The translations under genes were made by a program, and so were the position numbers. Below, piece by piece: positions 1-8,978 of a DNA stretch of 64,000 nucleotides. Within the stretch, counting starts at the first letter, position 1, and each line of letters starts with the position of its first letter. Source of the stretch: Arsukibacterium sp. UBA3155 (GTDB lineage: Bacteria; Pseudomonadota; Gammaproteobacteria; Enterobacterales; Alteromonadaceae); contig DEYP01000011.1 in NCBI GenBank assembly GCA_002364615.1, positions 62,001-126,000 on the forward strand. The letters are read 5' to 3'. The notes under the pieces are model-generated. The model worked only from the letters and a program-made list of their open reading frames with translations. It ran no database searches and was not told the DNA's origin.

Positions 1-286
1 CCCAATGCCCCATATCCATGACCAGGTGTCTTAACCCTGCCAACAGGTGGTAAATAAGCACTGAAATAGTACCCAGGGCGATAAACTTCGCCAGATGCGA
101 GGTCATCAGAGACTGCACATAATCAAAGCCGGCCTGGCTTTGCAATGAATAAGCCCATGCCCAGATAACGAACACAAGTGCGAAGAACATTGCTACACCG
201 GTAACACGATGCAAAATCGACGCTTTGGCTGCAGCAGGTAGAGAGATCGTTGATAAATCTAGATTTACTGGTCTTTGCTTTTTCAC
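1..286 (-). CDS. sdhC: Succinate dehydrogenase cytochrome b556 subunit SdhC (partial, 3' end outside window)
   Basis: This is the membrane anchor of complex II, which passes electrons from SdhAB to ubiquinone in the inner membrane. Only about the first 95 residues are present; the gene runs off base 1. The minus strand reads VKKQRPVNLDLSTI, then SILHRVTGV, which holds the Ser and Arg of the quinone site known from E. coli SdhC, then a first membrane helix, then YHLLAGLRHLVMDMGHW, whose first His sits at the heme b ligand position. I chose the GTG at 286: it has AGG about ten bases upstream and no in-frame ATG fits better. The gene diverges from gltA, the usual arrangement in gammaproteobacteria, and sdhDAB presumably follow outside the window. 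Confidence 0.93.
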   Translation of the reverse strand, partial: MKKQRPVNLDLSTISLPAAAKASILHRVTGVAMFFALVFVIWAWAYSLQSQAGFDYVQSLMTSHLAKFIALGTISVLIYHLLAGLRHLVMDMGHW

Positions 287-436
287 AGTTTCTTGCCTAT
301 CGATGCTCGTACAGAGCCTTAGTTGTTGTTTTAGGTGCTGTAGAAACAGCCACCCGCCCTTACCGATATACTTATTTTTGTTCAAGCTGGTTCAACAAAA
401 ACTATCTGACTGGTGAACTGTTTTTACGCCGGCAAT

Positions 437-465
437 AGTATATATTTCATAGCCGCTCATTACAA
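437..465 (-). promoter_or_regulatory. Probable sigma-70 promoter of sdhC
   Basis: Read on the minus strand, TTGTAA (465-460) and TATACT (442-437) are separated by exactly 17 bases. Transcription would start near 430, giving a leader of roughly 145 bases before the sdhC GTG. Confidence 0.55.
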
Positions 466-574
466 TTTTTGTTTGATTTTAGTCGGAAAATTCCGCATAC
501 GAAACATTACACACTTGGGGGGTGGTTACAATACTACTAGAGTCGAATACTTATTAAGCAAATACGCATTAAAA

Positions 575-605
575 TTGACTTATAGGGGCAGTTTGCGAGT
601 AGAAT
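575..605 (+). promoter_or_regulatory. Possible sigma-70 promoter of gltA
   Basis: TTGACT (575-580) and TAGAAT (600-605) lie 19 bases apart, slightly longer than ideal, about 50 bases before the gltA start. The match is reasonable but not strong. Confidence 0.4.
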
Positions 606-654
606 AGCGGCAATACCCTTAGAATCCGAAACTACAACAATTAGGAGAAATCCA

Positions 655-1938
655 ATGGCAGATAAAAAGGCCGTCGTGCAGATTGATGGTAAGTCATTTG
701 AATTACCGATTTATTCTGGCACGGCTGGTACTGACGTAATTGACGTTCGTACGCTCGGGCAGCAAGGTTATTTCACATTTGATCCGGGCTTTATGGCAAC
801 AGGCTCCTGCGAATCTAAAATCACCTATATTGACGGCGATAACGGCGTATTACTGCACCGTGGTTACCCTATAGAGCAACTTGCTGAACATTCAGACTAT
901 CTTGAATTATGTTATTTGTTACTTGAAGGCGAATTGCCGAAAAAAGAACAATATACAGATTTCGTCACCACTATTACCCGCCATACCATGGTACATGAGA
1001 AAATTGCGTCATTTTTTCAAGGTTTCCGGGTAGATGCGCATCCTATGGCCATGCTGTGTGGCGTCGTCGGCGCGCTGTCGTCTTTCTATCATTCAGATTT
1101 AGATATCAATGACCCAGAGCAGCGCAAACGCAGTGCGCACCGCTTAATTGCCAAGTTACCGACTATCTCAGCAATGGCTTACAAATATACCGTTGGCCAG
1201 CCGTTTGTGCATCCGCGCAACGACCTTAGCTACTCTGAAAACTTCCTGCACATGATGTTTTCTGTGCCTGCCGAAGAGTATAAGGTTAGCCCTATCCTGG
1301 CTAAAGCCATGGACCGGATTTTTATGCTGCATGCGGACCATGAACAAAACGCTTCAACATCAACAGTAAGGTTGGCGGGTTCTTCAGGTGCCAATCCTTA
1401 TGCCTGTATTGCTGCTGGTGTTGCATCGCTGTGGGGCCCAGCGCATGGCGGCGCTAACGAAGCCTGCCTGAAGATGTTACAGCAAATCGGCTCAGTAGAT
1501 CGCATTCCGGAATTTGTTGCCCGGGCGAAAGATAAAAACGACAGCTTCCGCCTGATGGGCTTTGGCCACCGGGTTTACAAGAACTTTGACCCACGGGCAA
1601 GAGTTATGCGCGATACCTGTCATGAAGTATTGAAAGAGCTTAATATTAAAGATCCATTATTAGATGTTGCCATGGAACTTGAACGTATTGCTCTGGAAGA
1701 TTCTTACTTTATCGAGAAAAAACTGTACCCTAATGTCGACTTCTATAGCGGTATTATTTTAAAAGCTATTGGTATTCCTACCAGTATGTTTACGGTGATT
1801 TTTGCGATGTCACGAACCGTAGGCTGGATTTCTCACTGGGATGAGATGCTGGGTGAAAAAGGCCATAAAATCGGTCGTCCACGCCAGCTTTACACCGGTT
1901 ATGCCAGCCGTGATTTTAAAAAGCTGGATAAGCGTTAA
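655..1938 (+). CDS. gltA: Citrate synthase GltA (type II)
   Basis: Condenses acetyl-CoA and oxaloacetate to citrate, the entry step of the TCA cycle, in the cytoplasm. The 427-residue length and N-terminal beta-rich segment match the hexameric, NADH-inhibited Gram-negative enzymes. The catalytic residues known from E. coli are all visible: His in GPAHGGAN, His in [14 protein letters not shown], and Asp in NVDFYSGI. The ATG follows AGGAGA at good distance. It is a monocistronic unit: a strong hairpin terminator follows directly and the next gene has its own leader. It is divergent from sdhC, which feeds the same cycle. Confidence 0.98.
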   Translation: MADKKAVVQIDGKSFELPIYSGTAGTDVIDVRTLGQQGYFTFDPGFMATGSCESKITYIDGDNGVLLHRGYPIEQLAEHSDYLELCYLLLEGELPKKEQYTDFVTTITRHTMVHEKIASFFQGFRVDAHPMAMLCGVVGALSSFYHSDLDINDPEQRKRSAHRLIAKLPTISAMAYKYTVGQPFVHPRNDLSYSENFLHMMFSVPAEEYKVSPILAKAMDRIFMLHADHEQNASTSTVRLAGSSGANPYACIAAGVASLWGPAHGGANEACLKMLQQIGSVDRIPEFVARAKDKNDSFRLMGFGHRVYKNFDPRARVMRDTCHEVLKELNIKDPLLDVAMELERIALEDSYFIEKKLYPNVDFYSGIILKAIGIPTSMFTVIFAMSRTVGWISHWDEMLGEKGHKIGRPRQLYTGYASRDFKKLDKR

Positions 1939-1961
1939 GCCTTTAAATAACGCTTAGCAAT

Positions 1962-1991
1962 AAAAAAGCGGCGATTATCGCCGCTTTTTTT
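1962..1991 (+). terminator. Rho-independent terminator of gltA
   Basis: A perfect GCGGCGA / TCGCCGC stem (1968-1974 with 1978-1984) with a TTA loop is flanked by a run of A and followed by seven T. The A/T flanks pair too, so it could also act from the other side. Confidence 0.92.
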
Positions 1992-2075
1992 ATCCGCAAT
2001 AACAGCGCAGGACAGCTTGCTATCCAGTGCTTAACCATCGACAATCTTGCTATCGTCCAGGCTAACCGAGACACT

Positions 2076-3293
2076 ATGCTCCCTTTTGATCCTGTAAACT
2101 TTCGCGGCCAGTTTGAGTTTTTTCAGCACAACCCTGATTGGGTATATCTGGATAACGCGGCCACCATGCATAAACCAAATGCTGTAATCGACGCGATAAC
2201 CGCGTTCTATCAGCGCAATAACAGTAACGTGCACCGCGGAGCCCATAGCTTAAGCCAGAACGCGACCCGGGCATTTGAGCAAGCACGTGATGACATTGCT
2301 ACGTTTGTGAATGCCCGCGAGAGACAACAAATTGTCTTTTGCAGTGGCGCTACCGCAGCGTTAAACCAGATTGCTTTTGGCCTGATGCATACCGTGCTTA
2401 AAGCAGGAGACCGCGTGCTGATCACGGCACTTGAGCACCATGCCAATATCGTTCCCTGGCAGATGCACTGTGCCCGCTTCGGGGTGACACTGGATGTGGT
2501 TCCCCTCGATAACCAGCATCAGGTCGATCAACAGGCGTTTAGCGAAATGTTGCAGCGTAAACCGAAAGTGGTGAGTTTAAGCCATATTTCCAATGTGCTG
2601 GGTCATATTCAGCCGGTAGTGCAAATGATCAACCAGGCAAAAGCTGCTGGGGCTCTTACGGTAGTTGATGGCGCTCAGGGTATCGTGCACGACAGTATTG
2701 ATATGCAGGCACTGGATGCTGATTTTTATGTCTGGTCCGGGCATAAGCTGTTCGGTCCCACAGGCATAGGGGTGTTGTATGGAAAAACAGCAGCTCTGGA
2801 ACTACTTACGCCAATTTTTGGCGGTGGTGAAATGATTAGTGAAGTTCAATTTAGTCACAGCTTATTCAACATTCTGCCATTCCGGCTGGAAGCCGGCACC
2901 CCAGATATCGCGGGGGCTATCGGCCTGGCAGCCGCCACCAACTGGTTACAAAAAGTTAACCGAAATGAAATTAAAAATTATAAGGCAATGTTATTAAACC
3001 AGTTTTTTGAAGGCCTTAAGAGGATTGACGGGCTGGATATTTTATCATCGCCTGTGCATAATGCAGGGATCGTAGCGCTAAATGTACAAGGTGAACATCC
3101 TGCCGATGTAGCAGAGTTACTGAACCAGCAAAAGGTAGCGGTCAGAGGCGGCCAGCACTGTGCCATGCCTTTTTTCAGCCAACTGGGATTAGCTGGTGCG
3201 GTCAGATTTTCATTTGCGCCCTATAATAACGAAGCAGATGTGACAACCAGCCTGCAAGCATTAACGCAGGCCGTGGAGATATTAACGGCATGA
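2076..3293 (+). CDS. csdA: Cysteine desulfurase CsdA
   Basis: A PLP-dependent class V aminotransferase-fold enzyme that removes sulfur from cysteine and leaves it as a persulfide for transfer to CsdE. The 405-residue protein has the PLP-binding lysine in SGHKLFGPTG (about residue 226), an EHHANIVPW His-containing motif and the persulfide Cys in RGGQHCAMPFF near residue 365. SufS-type enzymes share these motifs, but the overlapping csdE partner and nearby tcdA favour CsdA. The stop overlaps the csdE start as ATGA, so the two are translationally coupled. The ribosome binding site upstream of the ATG is weak. Confidence 0.93.
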   Translation: MLPFDPVNFRGQFEFFQHNPDWVYLDNAATMHKPNAVIDAITAFYQRNNSNVHRGAHSLSQNATRAFEQARDDIATFVNARERQQIVFCSGATAALNQIAFGLMHTVLKAGDRVLITALEHHANIVPWQMHCARFGVTLDVVPLDNQHQVDQQAFSEMLQRKPKVVSLSHISNVLGHIQPVVQMINQAKAAGALTVVDGAQGIVHDSIDMQALDADFYVWSGHKLFGPTGIGVLYGKTAALELLTPIFGGGEMISEVQFSHSLFNILPFRLEAGTPDIAGAIGLAAATNWLQKVNRNEIKNYKAMLLNQFFEGLKRIDGLDILSSPVHNAGIVALNVQGEHPADVAELLNQQKVAVRGGQHCAMPFFSQLGLAGAVRFSFAPYNNEADVTTSLQALTQAVEILTA

Positions 3294-3733
3294 CCTTAGA
3301 CCAATTACTGACAGACACTAAACCTGCGCTGAGTCATATCTATAACGAAGACTTGCCTGAGCTGAGCCAGGCCAAAGACTGGCAAAGCAAATATCGGATT
3401 CTGATGCATCTGGGCCGTAAACTTCCTCCAATTCCGGAAAAAATGAAACAACCCTCGTTGCTAGTCAAGGGCTGTGAAAGTCGTGCCTGGTTAATGCATT
3501 ATTATAATAAACATCAGGATCAGCACTTTTTTGTATTAGATAGTGAAGCGCGGATTGTCAAAGGACTGATGGCAATAATGTTATGTCTGGTCAATGGCAT
3601 GAGTAACACCGAGCTGAAAAAATTTGATCTGGCCCATGCTTTTGACAAACTAAATTTAAAGCCCTATCTCAGTCAGTCGCGTGGCAGTGGTCTCAATGCC
3701 ATGATGGTACGAATTAAAGATTGCTGTCATTAA
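3290..3733 (+). CDS. csdE: Sulfur acceptor protein CsdE (SufE family)
   Basis: Accepts persulfide sulfur from CsdA and, with it, supports the TcdA tRNA modification described in E. coli. The protein is 147 residues, typical for SufE/CsdE, and carries the acceptor Cys in VKGCESRAWL. It overlaps csdA by four bases. Its stop codon is nested with the stop codon of convergent tcdA in a shared TTAA (3730-3733), so the two transcripts overlap at their ends. Confidence 0.93.
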   Translation: MTLDQLLTDTKPALSHIYNEDLPELSQAKDWQSKYRILMHLGRKLPPIPEKMKQPSLLVKGCESRAWLMHYYNKHQDQHFFVLDSEARIVKGLMAIMLCLVNGMSNTELKKFDLAHAFDKLNLKPYLSQSRGSGLNAMMVRIKDCCH

Positions 3734-4545
3734 CTTTTGGCCGCGTCATTGGCTTTAGCTGCTATTTTCAGTAATACCCTCGACACTGCTGCTAAACCAA
3801 AACTGGCGGTCACTACGGTGGTCGCACCAAAACCTGCACTGCAATCTAAACGCATACTGCTGGTGCCACCGTCTGGCGCTAGCTGAGACGCCTTTTGCTG
3901 ACAGACAGTACCATCTGGCTGCGGATATTTTAACTGTTCTGTTGAATACACACAGTCTATGCCAAAACGGCGTTGCGGATTGCGACTGTAATTGTAGTCA
4001 CGGCGCAAGGTGTTGCGCACTTTTGCCAGCAGCGGGTCATTAATGGTCTGGGTTAAGTCGCTTATCTGAATTTGGGTCGGATCCGTCTGCCCTCCGGCAC
4101 CACCTGTGCTGATCACCTTAATTTTGTTACGTTTACAATGCGCCAGTAAGGCGACTTTTGCTTTAATAGAATCAATCGCGTCAATGACATAATCCAGTTC
4201 TGACGTAATCAGCTGCTGCAGGTTATCAACGCTGATAAAGTCTTCAATCTGATGAACAATACACTCAGGATTAATCGCTTTAATACGCTGCGCCATCACA
4301 GCGACTTTATCCTGACCGATGGTGTCCGATATGGCATGAAGCTGGCGATTAATATTGCTGATACACACATCATCCAGATCGATCAGGGTAATTTCACTAA
4401 TCCCCGAACGCGCCAGCGCTTCCGCTGCCCAGCTACCAACTCCTCCTATACCGATAACACAAACATGGGCCTTAGAAAACGCCTGCAGCGCGTCGGCACC
4501 ATACAGCCGGCCGATACCGGCAAAACGAAGTAAATAATCAGACAT
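3730..4545 (-). CDS. tcdA: tRNA threonylcarbamoyladenosine dehydratase TcdA (CsdL)
   Basis: E1-like (ThiF/MoeB) ATP-dependent enzyme that cyclises t6A at position 37 of ANN-decoding tRNAs to ct6A; in E. coli it depends on CsdA-CsdE. The 271-residue protein has the nucleotide-binding GIGGVGSWAAEALARSG near residue 33, the LIDLDDVCISNINRQ segment typical of E1-like folds, and the TcdA-specific STGGAGGQTDPT region. Its start lies eight bases inside the end of the upstream pseudouridine synthase gene, so it is the last gene of the leftward operon. It is convergent with csdE, its functional partner. Confidence 0.94.
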   Translation of the reverse strand: MSDYLLRFAGIGRLYGADALQAFSKAHVCVIGIGGVGSWAAEALARSGISEITLIDLDDVCISNINRQLHAISDTIGQDKVAVMAQRIKAINPECIVHQIEDFISVDNLQQLITSELDYVIDAIDSIKAKVALLAHCKRNKIKVISTGGAGGQTDPTQIQISDLTQTINDPLLAKVRNTLRRDYNYSRNPQRRFGIDCVYSTEQLKYPQPDGTVCQQKASQLAPDGGTSSMRLDCSAGFGATTVVTASFGLAAVSRVLLKIAAKANDAAKS

Positions 4546-5251
4546 CTTGGTTGGTGATCCGTTGCGGTTGTTTATAATCCGGCCAGTTTAGCTGCCAAGG
4601 CTCAGCCCAGTCTTGCCATAAGCGCTGCTCGTTGCCCTGCAAAAAAAACTGGCCCGTGGTCGGGGCCTGAACATACTGATAGCAGGTGCCTGCTAAACTG
4701 AACATCAGTGCGTAAGCGTGCAGATAAACCCGATCCGCAGCCGCGCCCTGGTACAGGGTATCGCCGGCAATGGCCGCACTGACGCTTTTTAACGCTACCC
4801 GAATTTGGTGGGTCTTACCACTAAATGGTTTAATCAGAAATGCCCGCCACGGCAGCCCGGCAAACCCCTGGCTGATAAAGTAACTTACCGCCGGATTGTG
4901 CTGGGTGTTCAGTAGTTTCCAGGCTCCCCGGCGTGCAGGAACCATATCTCCTTTAACCCAGCCCTGTTTTTTGGCCGGTTTAGCCAGGCTTATTGCCAGG
5001 TAGTACTTTTGTACCTGATGCCTGGTAAACTGTGAAGTCAGTTCGGCTGCGGTTTCACTGCTTCGGGCCAATAAAATTAGCCCAGAAGTGACTTTATCCA
5101 AACGATGAACCGGGTACAGCTTAACACCAAGCGCTTGCTCGGCCTGTACCACCAGACCTGGGCCCTGCTCAGAGTGAAAACTCACCCCGGGCGCTTTGTT
5201 CAGGACCACAAACTCTGCAGTTTGCGCCACCAGCTCAAACGGCCAATTCAT
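4538..5251 (-). CDS. RluA-family pseudouridine synthase
   Basis: Predicted to isomerise a uridine in rRNA or tRNA to pseudouridine. The 237-residue protein has the catalytic motif HRLDKVTSGL near residue 51, with the nucleophilic Asp, and the downstream KPFSGKTHQIRVALKS segment typical of the RluA branch. There is no S4 domain, so it is a short stand-alone version; the exact target is unknown. An ATG at 5251 and a TTG at 5257 both fit; neither has a strong ribosome binding site and I prefer the ATG. It overlaps tcdA by eight bases, which makes a small RNA-modification pair at the end of the operon. Confidence 0.88.
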   Translation of the reverse strand: MNWPFELVAQTAEFVVLNKAPGVSFHSEQGPGLVVQAEQALGVKLYPVHRLDKVTSGLILLARSSETAAELTSQFTRHQVQKYYLAISLAKPAKKQGWVKGDMVPARRGAWKLLNTQHNPAVSYFISQGFAGLPWRAFLIKPFSGKTHQIRVALKSVSAAIAGDTLYQGAAADRVYLHAYALMFSLAGTCYQYVQAPTTGQFFLQGNEQRLWQDWAEPWQLNWPDYKQPQRITNQDV

Positions 5252-5277
5252 TGACAATAACTCATCGACAATAGCTC
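5250..5277. repeat. Imperfect 14-bp tandem repeat before the pseudouridine synthase gene
   Basis: ATTGACAATAACTC (5250-5263) is followed directly by ATCGACAATAGCTC (5264-5277), differing at two positions. It covers the leader and possible starts of the leftward pseudouridine synthase gene. Probably a local duplication. Confidence 0.7.
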
Positions 5278-5289
5278 ATTGCTGCCAGC

Positions 5290-6045
5290 TCACTTGCGCA
5301 AACTAAGCGCATACTGGCGCGCATGTTCCAGATCGGATGGCGTATCAACCCCTACCGCCGGGGTTTCCAGCGCGGTGTCAACATGAATGGCCTCACCGTG
5401 CCATAACACCCGCAACTGCTCCAGGCTTTCAATCTGCTCCAGGGCAGACGCCGGCCAGTCAACATAACGTTGAATAAAACTGGCGCGATAGGCGTAAATA
5501 CCAATATGCCGGCGGTAATGGCGAGCTAAATCGTCAGCGATAATGCCATCACGGTCATAGGGAATGGGGCTGCGGCTAAAATACAGGGCATAGCCTTGTT
5601 TATCACTGACCACCTTTACAATATTCGGGTTACGAATTTCTGCGCTATGGCTTAGCGGCACCGCTAAAGTTGCCATCCGTGCCTTTTGCTGGCCGGCCAG
5701 ATTCTCAGCAACCTGACGGATAATCAGTGGCGGGATAAAGGGTTCATCGCCCTGTACATTGACGACAATGGTATCTGCTGGCAGTTGCAGTTTACTGATC
5801 ACCTCCGCCAGCCGCTCGGTACCCGAATGGTGGTCGGCCCGGGTCATACAAACTTCCCCGCTAAAGGCATCGACAACATCCGCTACCCGCCGGTCATCCG
5901 TAGCGACCACAACCCGGCTGGCACCGCTTTGCAGCGCCTGCTGATACACCCATTCGATCATTGGCTTACCCGCAATATCGGCCAGTGGTTTACCGGGTAA
6001 ACGACTGCTGGCGTAGCGCGCCGGGATAACCACTACGAACGCCAT
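5290..6045 (-). CDS. kdsB: CMP-KDO synthetase KdsB
   Basis: 3-deoxy-manno-octulosonate cytidylyltransferase, which activates KDO with CTP for addition to lipid A in the cytoplasm. The 251-residue length is standard. [16 protein letters not shown] at the N terminus is the nucleotide-binding signature, and [13 protein letters not shown] holds the conserved metal-binding Asp region. The gene starts 13 bases inside the end of the Trm112-like gene and follows lpxK and msbA, the order also seen in E. coli. Confidence 0.97.
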   Translation of the reverse strand: MAFVVVIPARYASSRLPGKPLADIAGKPMIEWVYQQALQSGASRVVVATDDRRVADVVDAFSGEVCMTRADHHSGTERLAEVISKLQLPADTIVVNVQGDEPFIPPLIIRQVAENLAGQQKARMATLAVPLSHSAEIRNPNIVKVVSDKQGYALYFSRSPIPYDRDGIIADDLARHYRRHIGIYAYRASFIQRYVDWPASALEQIESLEQLRVLWHGEAIHVDTALETPAVGVDTPSDLEHARQYALSLRK

Positions 6046-6230
6046 TGTTTAACCTCATCGCTGTCAAGCTGCCCTGCTTCGTCAGCAATCAGCACCGGAA
6101 TATTGTTTCGTACCGGATACGCCAGCGCATCAGCCAGACAAATTAAGCGTTGGCCTGTTTTATCGTATTTTAATTTCCCTTTGCATAACGGGCAGGCAAG
6201 TATTTCGGTCAGAGCAACATTAATGGCCAT
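6033..6230 (-). CDS. Trm112-family protein (YcaR-like)
   Basis: A 65-residue zinc-ribbon-like protein. In other organisms Trm112 proteins stabilise methyltransferases; the bacterial YcaR role is not settled. [10 protein letters not shown] gives one CxxC pair, while the second pair of the eukaryotic type is reduced to a single Cys in [12 protein letters not shown]. It is sandwiched between lpxK (TAATG overlap, one base) and kdsB (13-base overlap), as ycaR is in E. coli, which implies strict co-translation with the lipid A genes. Confidence 0.9.
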   Translation of the reverse strand: MAINVALTEILACPLCKGKLKYDKTGQRLICLADALAYPVRNNIPVLIADEAGQLDSDEVKQWRS

Positions 6231-7198
6231 TATTTTTCCAGTAATCGTGTAATGTGATTAATAATTTCATTGTTTTGATCGCCACAAAAACTGGCGTCTA
6301 CCGGCAAAGAATACCAGTTGTCCCGTGCAAAGCGCTGACATTTGACCGCATCTTTCTCGGTCATCAGCACCGGGCCGGTAATACCGCTGAAATCTGCTGC
6401 GCAAAACTGATGATGATCGGCAAAAAATCGCTGGTCGACAATGGTAAAGCCCGCTTGCTGAGCGGTGATCAGAAACCGTTGTGGGTTACCAATCCCCGCC
6501 ACCAACGTCACCTCACAGGGTGATAGCACTGTGTCAGCCAACAGGCTTTTCGCATTGCCACTGCTAAGCTGCATCTGGTAATTCGCCTCTGCAATGTTAC
6601 CTGAATTAGCAATAATCAGGTCAACGCTGCTTAACCTCGAGCGCGGTTCACGCAGTGGCCCGGCAGGCAACAATAAGCCATTACCAAAACCGCGTCGTCC
6701 GTCTATCAGTACTATTTCAAACTGGCGTGCCAGTCGGTAATGCTGTAAACCATCATCACAAATTATTATATCAACAGGGTGCCGGGCTAACAGCGCCCTG
6801 CCAGCCGCTACCCGGTCAGGACATACCACCACCGGACAATGGCTACGTCTTGCCAGCAACAAAGGCTCATCACCCACCTCACTGGCGGTACTTGTTACCG
6901 TGACGGTTAATGGCTTGCTGACATTCGCGCCATAACCCCGGCTGATAATGCCAGGCTTAATGCCTTTGGCCAGTAACTGCTGACACAGCCATAGCGTAAA
7001 AGGTGTTTTGCCGGTACCACCAACACTGATATTGCCGACGATAACCACCGGTACGGCCAGTTGATGCTGAGATTTCATACCGAGCCGGAATAAGCCGCGT
7101 CTGGCGCTGCTAAGCAGCCAATAAAGGGCAGCCAGGGGCAACAGTAACAGCGATAACCAATGGCCTTTCTGATACCAGCTTTGTTCCAGCAGATTCAT
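6230..7198 (-). CDS. lpxK: Tetraacyldisaccharide 4'-kinase LpxK
   Basis: Phosphorylates the 4' position of the lipid A disaccharide on the cytoplasmic face of the inner membrane. The 322-residue protein has an N-terminal hydrophobic helix (about residues 15-30), the P-loop VGNISVGGTGKTP (about 53-65) and the IICDDGLQHYRLARQ motif (about 145) with paired Asp typical of LpxK. It overlaps the upstream msbA stop as ATGA. Confidence 0.97.
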   Translation of the reverse strand: MNLLEQSWYQKGHWLSLLLLPLAALYWLLSSARRGLFRLGMKSQHQLAVPVVIVGNISVGGTGKTPFTLWLCQQLLAKGIKPGIISRGYGANVSKPLTVTVTSTASEVGDEPLLLARRSHCPVVVCPDRVAAGRALLARHPVDIIICDDGLQHYRLARQFEIVLIDGRRGFGNGLLLPAGPLREPRSRLSSVDLIIANSGNIAEANYQMQLSSGNAKSLLADTVLSPCEVTLVAGIGNPQRFLITAQQAGFTIVDQRFFADHHQFCAADFSGITGPVLMTEKDAVKCQRFARDNWYSLPVDASFCGDQNNEIINHITRLLEK

Positions 7199-8946
7199 TG
7201 CTCTGCGCCAAACTGTAACTTATATAACTGCGCATAGGTTCCATTGGCCTGAAGTAGCTCAGAATGAGAGCCTTGCTCAATAATCCGGCCCTGCTCCATT
7301 ACAATAATTTTATCCGCTTTTTCAATAGTCGACAGGCGATGCGCAATCACGATATTAGTACGCCCTATCAGTAATTCATCCAGTGCAGCCTGAATTTTCC
7401 GCTCGGATTCTGTATCCAGCGCCGAGGTAGCCTCATCCAGCACCAGGATCGGCGCTTGGCGCAATAACGCCCGGGCAATAGCAATTCGCTGGCGCTGACC
7501 ACCCGATAAACTCACGCCGTTTTCACCTATAACCGTATCCAGGCCATCAGGTAATTGCTTGGCAAACTCCAGGACATGTGCTTTTTCAGCAACATCAAGT
7601 AACGTTGCCCGCGCTACCGGTTCACTGAGGCCGTAGCAAATATTGTTGGCAATAGTGTCATTAAATAGGGTGACATGTTGCGACACTATCGCCATTTTGC
7701 TGCGAAGCGAAGGGAGGGTGCATTGCCGGATATTCTGACCATCAATGCTAATTGCACCACTGCTCAGCTCATAAAACCGGGGCAATAGGCTGGAAATAGT
7801 GGTTTTACCGCTGCCTGAACGTCCCACCAGTGCGATAGTCTGCCCTGCTTTGGCGCTAAAACTAATATCGAATAACACCTGCTTGTCATGGCCGGGGTAC
7901 GTGAAGTTTACCTGCTCAAATGTTATATCGCCTTTAACATCGTTTAGTTGCATTGTACCGGTGTCTTGCTCTACCGGCTGATCCAATACTTCAAATACAC
8001 TTTTCGCCGCGGCCAGACCGCGCTGGAATTCACTGTTTACCGTAGTTAATTGCTTTAAGGGCCGCAGCATTATCATCATCGAAGCGACTATGGTGGTAAA
8101 GGTACCGGCGGACAGGCTTTCCAGCATTTCAGGAAAACTGGCCATATACACCACAAACGCCAGGGCAAAAGAAGCAATTACCTGAATGGTCGAGACACTG
8201 ATCGCCCGGGTGGCTTCTAATTTGACGTCTTGCTGGCGAGTCAAATTATTAATTTTGAAAAAACGATGCTTCTCTACCTGCTGACCACCAAAAGATAATA
8301 TCACTTTATGGCCATTCAGCATTTGCTCTGAGCAAGTAGTGACATTGCCCATGGCATTTTGAATATTGCGGCTGAGCAGCCGGAAACGTTTGGATACAAA
8401 ACTGACTACAATGGCAATGATTGGTGCGATCAGTAAAAAGATGGCTGACAATTGCCAGCTCATCATAAACATCATCACCAGCAAACCAATGACAAAAACC
8501 CCTTCGCGCAACACTACTGATAACGAGCGTGAGGTGGTTTGCTTAATTTGTTCGGTGTTGTAAGTCACTTTCGAAATAAGCTCGCCGGTGGAATGTTGAT
8601 CATGAAAGCTAACCGGCAAACGCATGTAATGTTCAAACAATTGCTGGCGCAGCGTTTTAACAACATGAGTGCCAACCCAGTTCAGGCAGTAACTGGCAAC
8701 AAAATTGAATGCACCGCGTACAATAAATATTAATACAATAAATACCGGTGCATAGCGCAGGTAATCGGTATTTTTGTCGTTAATGCCTTTATCAATAAAC
8801 TGTGGCAGCTTTGAGATAAAATAGACATCAATCAGAGCATAACCGAGCATACCGATCGCAGCTGCCAGGAAGCCGAACTTATAAGGAATCACATATCGCA
8901 GTAACCGCCGGGCGGTTCCAGCTTGTTTTATTTCAGACACTGACAA
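7195..8946 (-). CDS. msbA: Lipid A export ATP-binding/permease MsbA
   Basis: Homodimeric ABC exporter that flips lipid A-core across the inner membrane. The 583-residue half-transporter has six membrane helices in the first 310 residues, then an ABC domain with Walker A GRSGSGKT (about 378), signature SLSGGQRQRIAIARA (about 482), Walker B ILVLDEATSALD and the IAHRLST switch. The start is a TTG at 8946 with AGGA seven bases upstream; the GTG two codons later is too far from it. It is followed by lpxK and preceded at 32 bases by comEC. Confidence 0.97.
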   Translation of the reverse strand: MSVSEIKQAGTARRLLRYVIPYKFGFLAAAIGMLGYALIDVYFISKLPQFIDKGINDKNTDYLRYAPVFIVLIFIVRGAFNFVASYCLNWVGTHVVKTLRQQLFEHYMRLPVSFHDQHSTGELISKVTYNTEQIKQTTSRSLSVVLREGVFVIGLLVMMFMMSWQLSAIFLLIAPIIAIVVSFVSKRFRLLSRNIQNAMGNVTTCSEQMLNGHKVILSFGGQQVEKHRFFKINNLTRQQDVKLEATRAISVSTIQVIASFALAFVVYMASFPEMLESLSAGTFTTIVASMMIMLRPLKQLTTVNSEFQRGLAAAKSVFEVLDQPVEQDTGTMQLNDVKGDITFEQVNFTYPGHDKQVLFDISFSAKAGQTIALVGRSGSGKTTISSLLPRFYELSSGAISIDGQNIRQCTLPSLRSKMAIVSQHVTLFNDTIANNICYGLSEPVARATLLDVAEKAHVLEFAKQLPDGLDTVIGENGVSLSGGQRQRIAIARALLRQAPILVLDEATSALDTESERKIQAALDELLIGRTNIVIAHRLSTIEKADKIIVMEQGRIIEQGSHSELLQANGTYAQLYKLQFGAEQ

Positions 8947-8978
8947 TGGATAATCCTGCCATTTAAATTTTGCTTATT

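Larger units (their letters stand above)
287..654. other. sdhC-gltA divergent intergenic region
   Basis: This 368-base AT-rich stretch holds no convincing gene; the short reading frames in it lack ribosome binding sites and recognisable products. It contains one promoter candidate for each direction, listed separately. A run of six G (about 517-522) in the middle is the only other eye-catching element. ArcA or CRP control would be expected from other species, but I could not identify a clear operator by eye. Confidence 0.6.

Noticed and set aside
225-607. Three short plus-strand frames upstream of gltA
   Set aside because: They overlap antisense sdhC or promoter sequence, have no good start signals and show no protein-like conservation.
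3730-5251. Mobile insertion explaining the reversed tcdA
   Set aside because: There are no inverted repeats, transposase fragments or composition shifts, and the gene sits at the end of a normal tightly overlapped operon.
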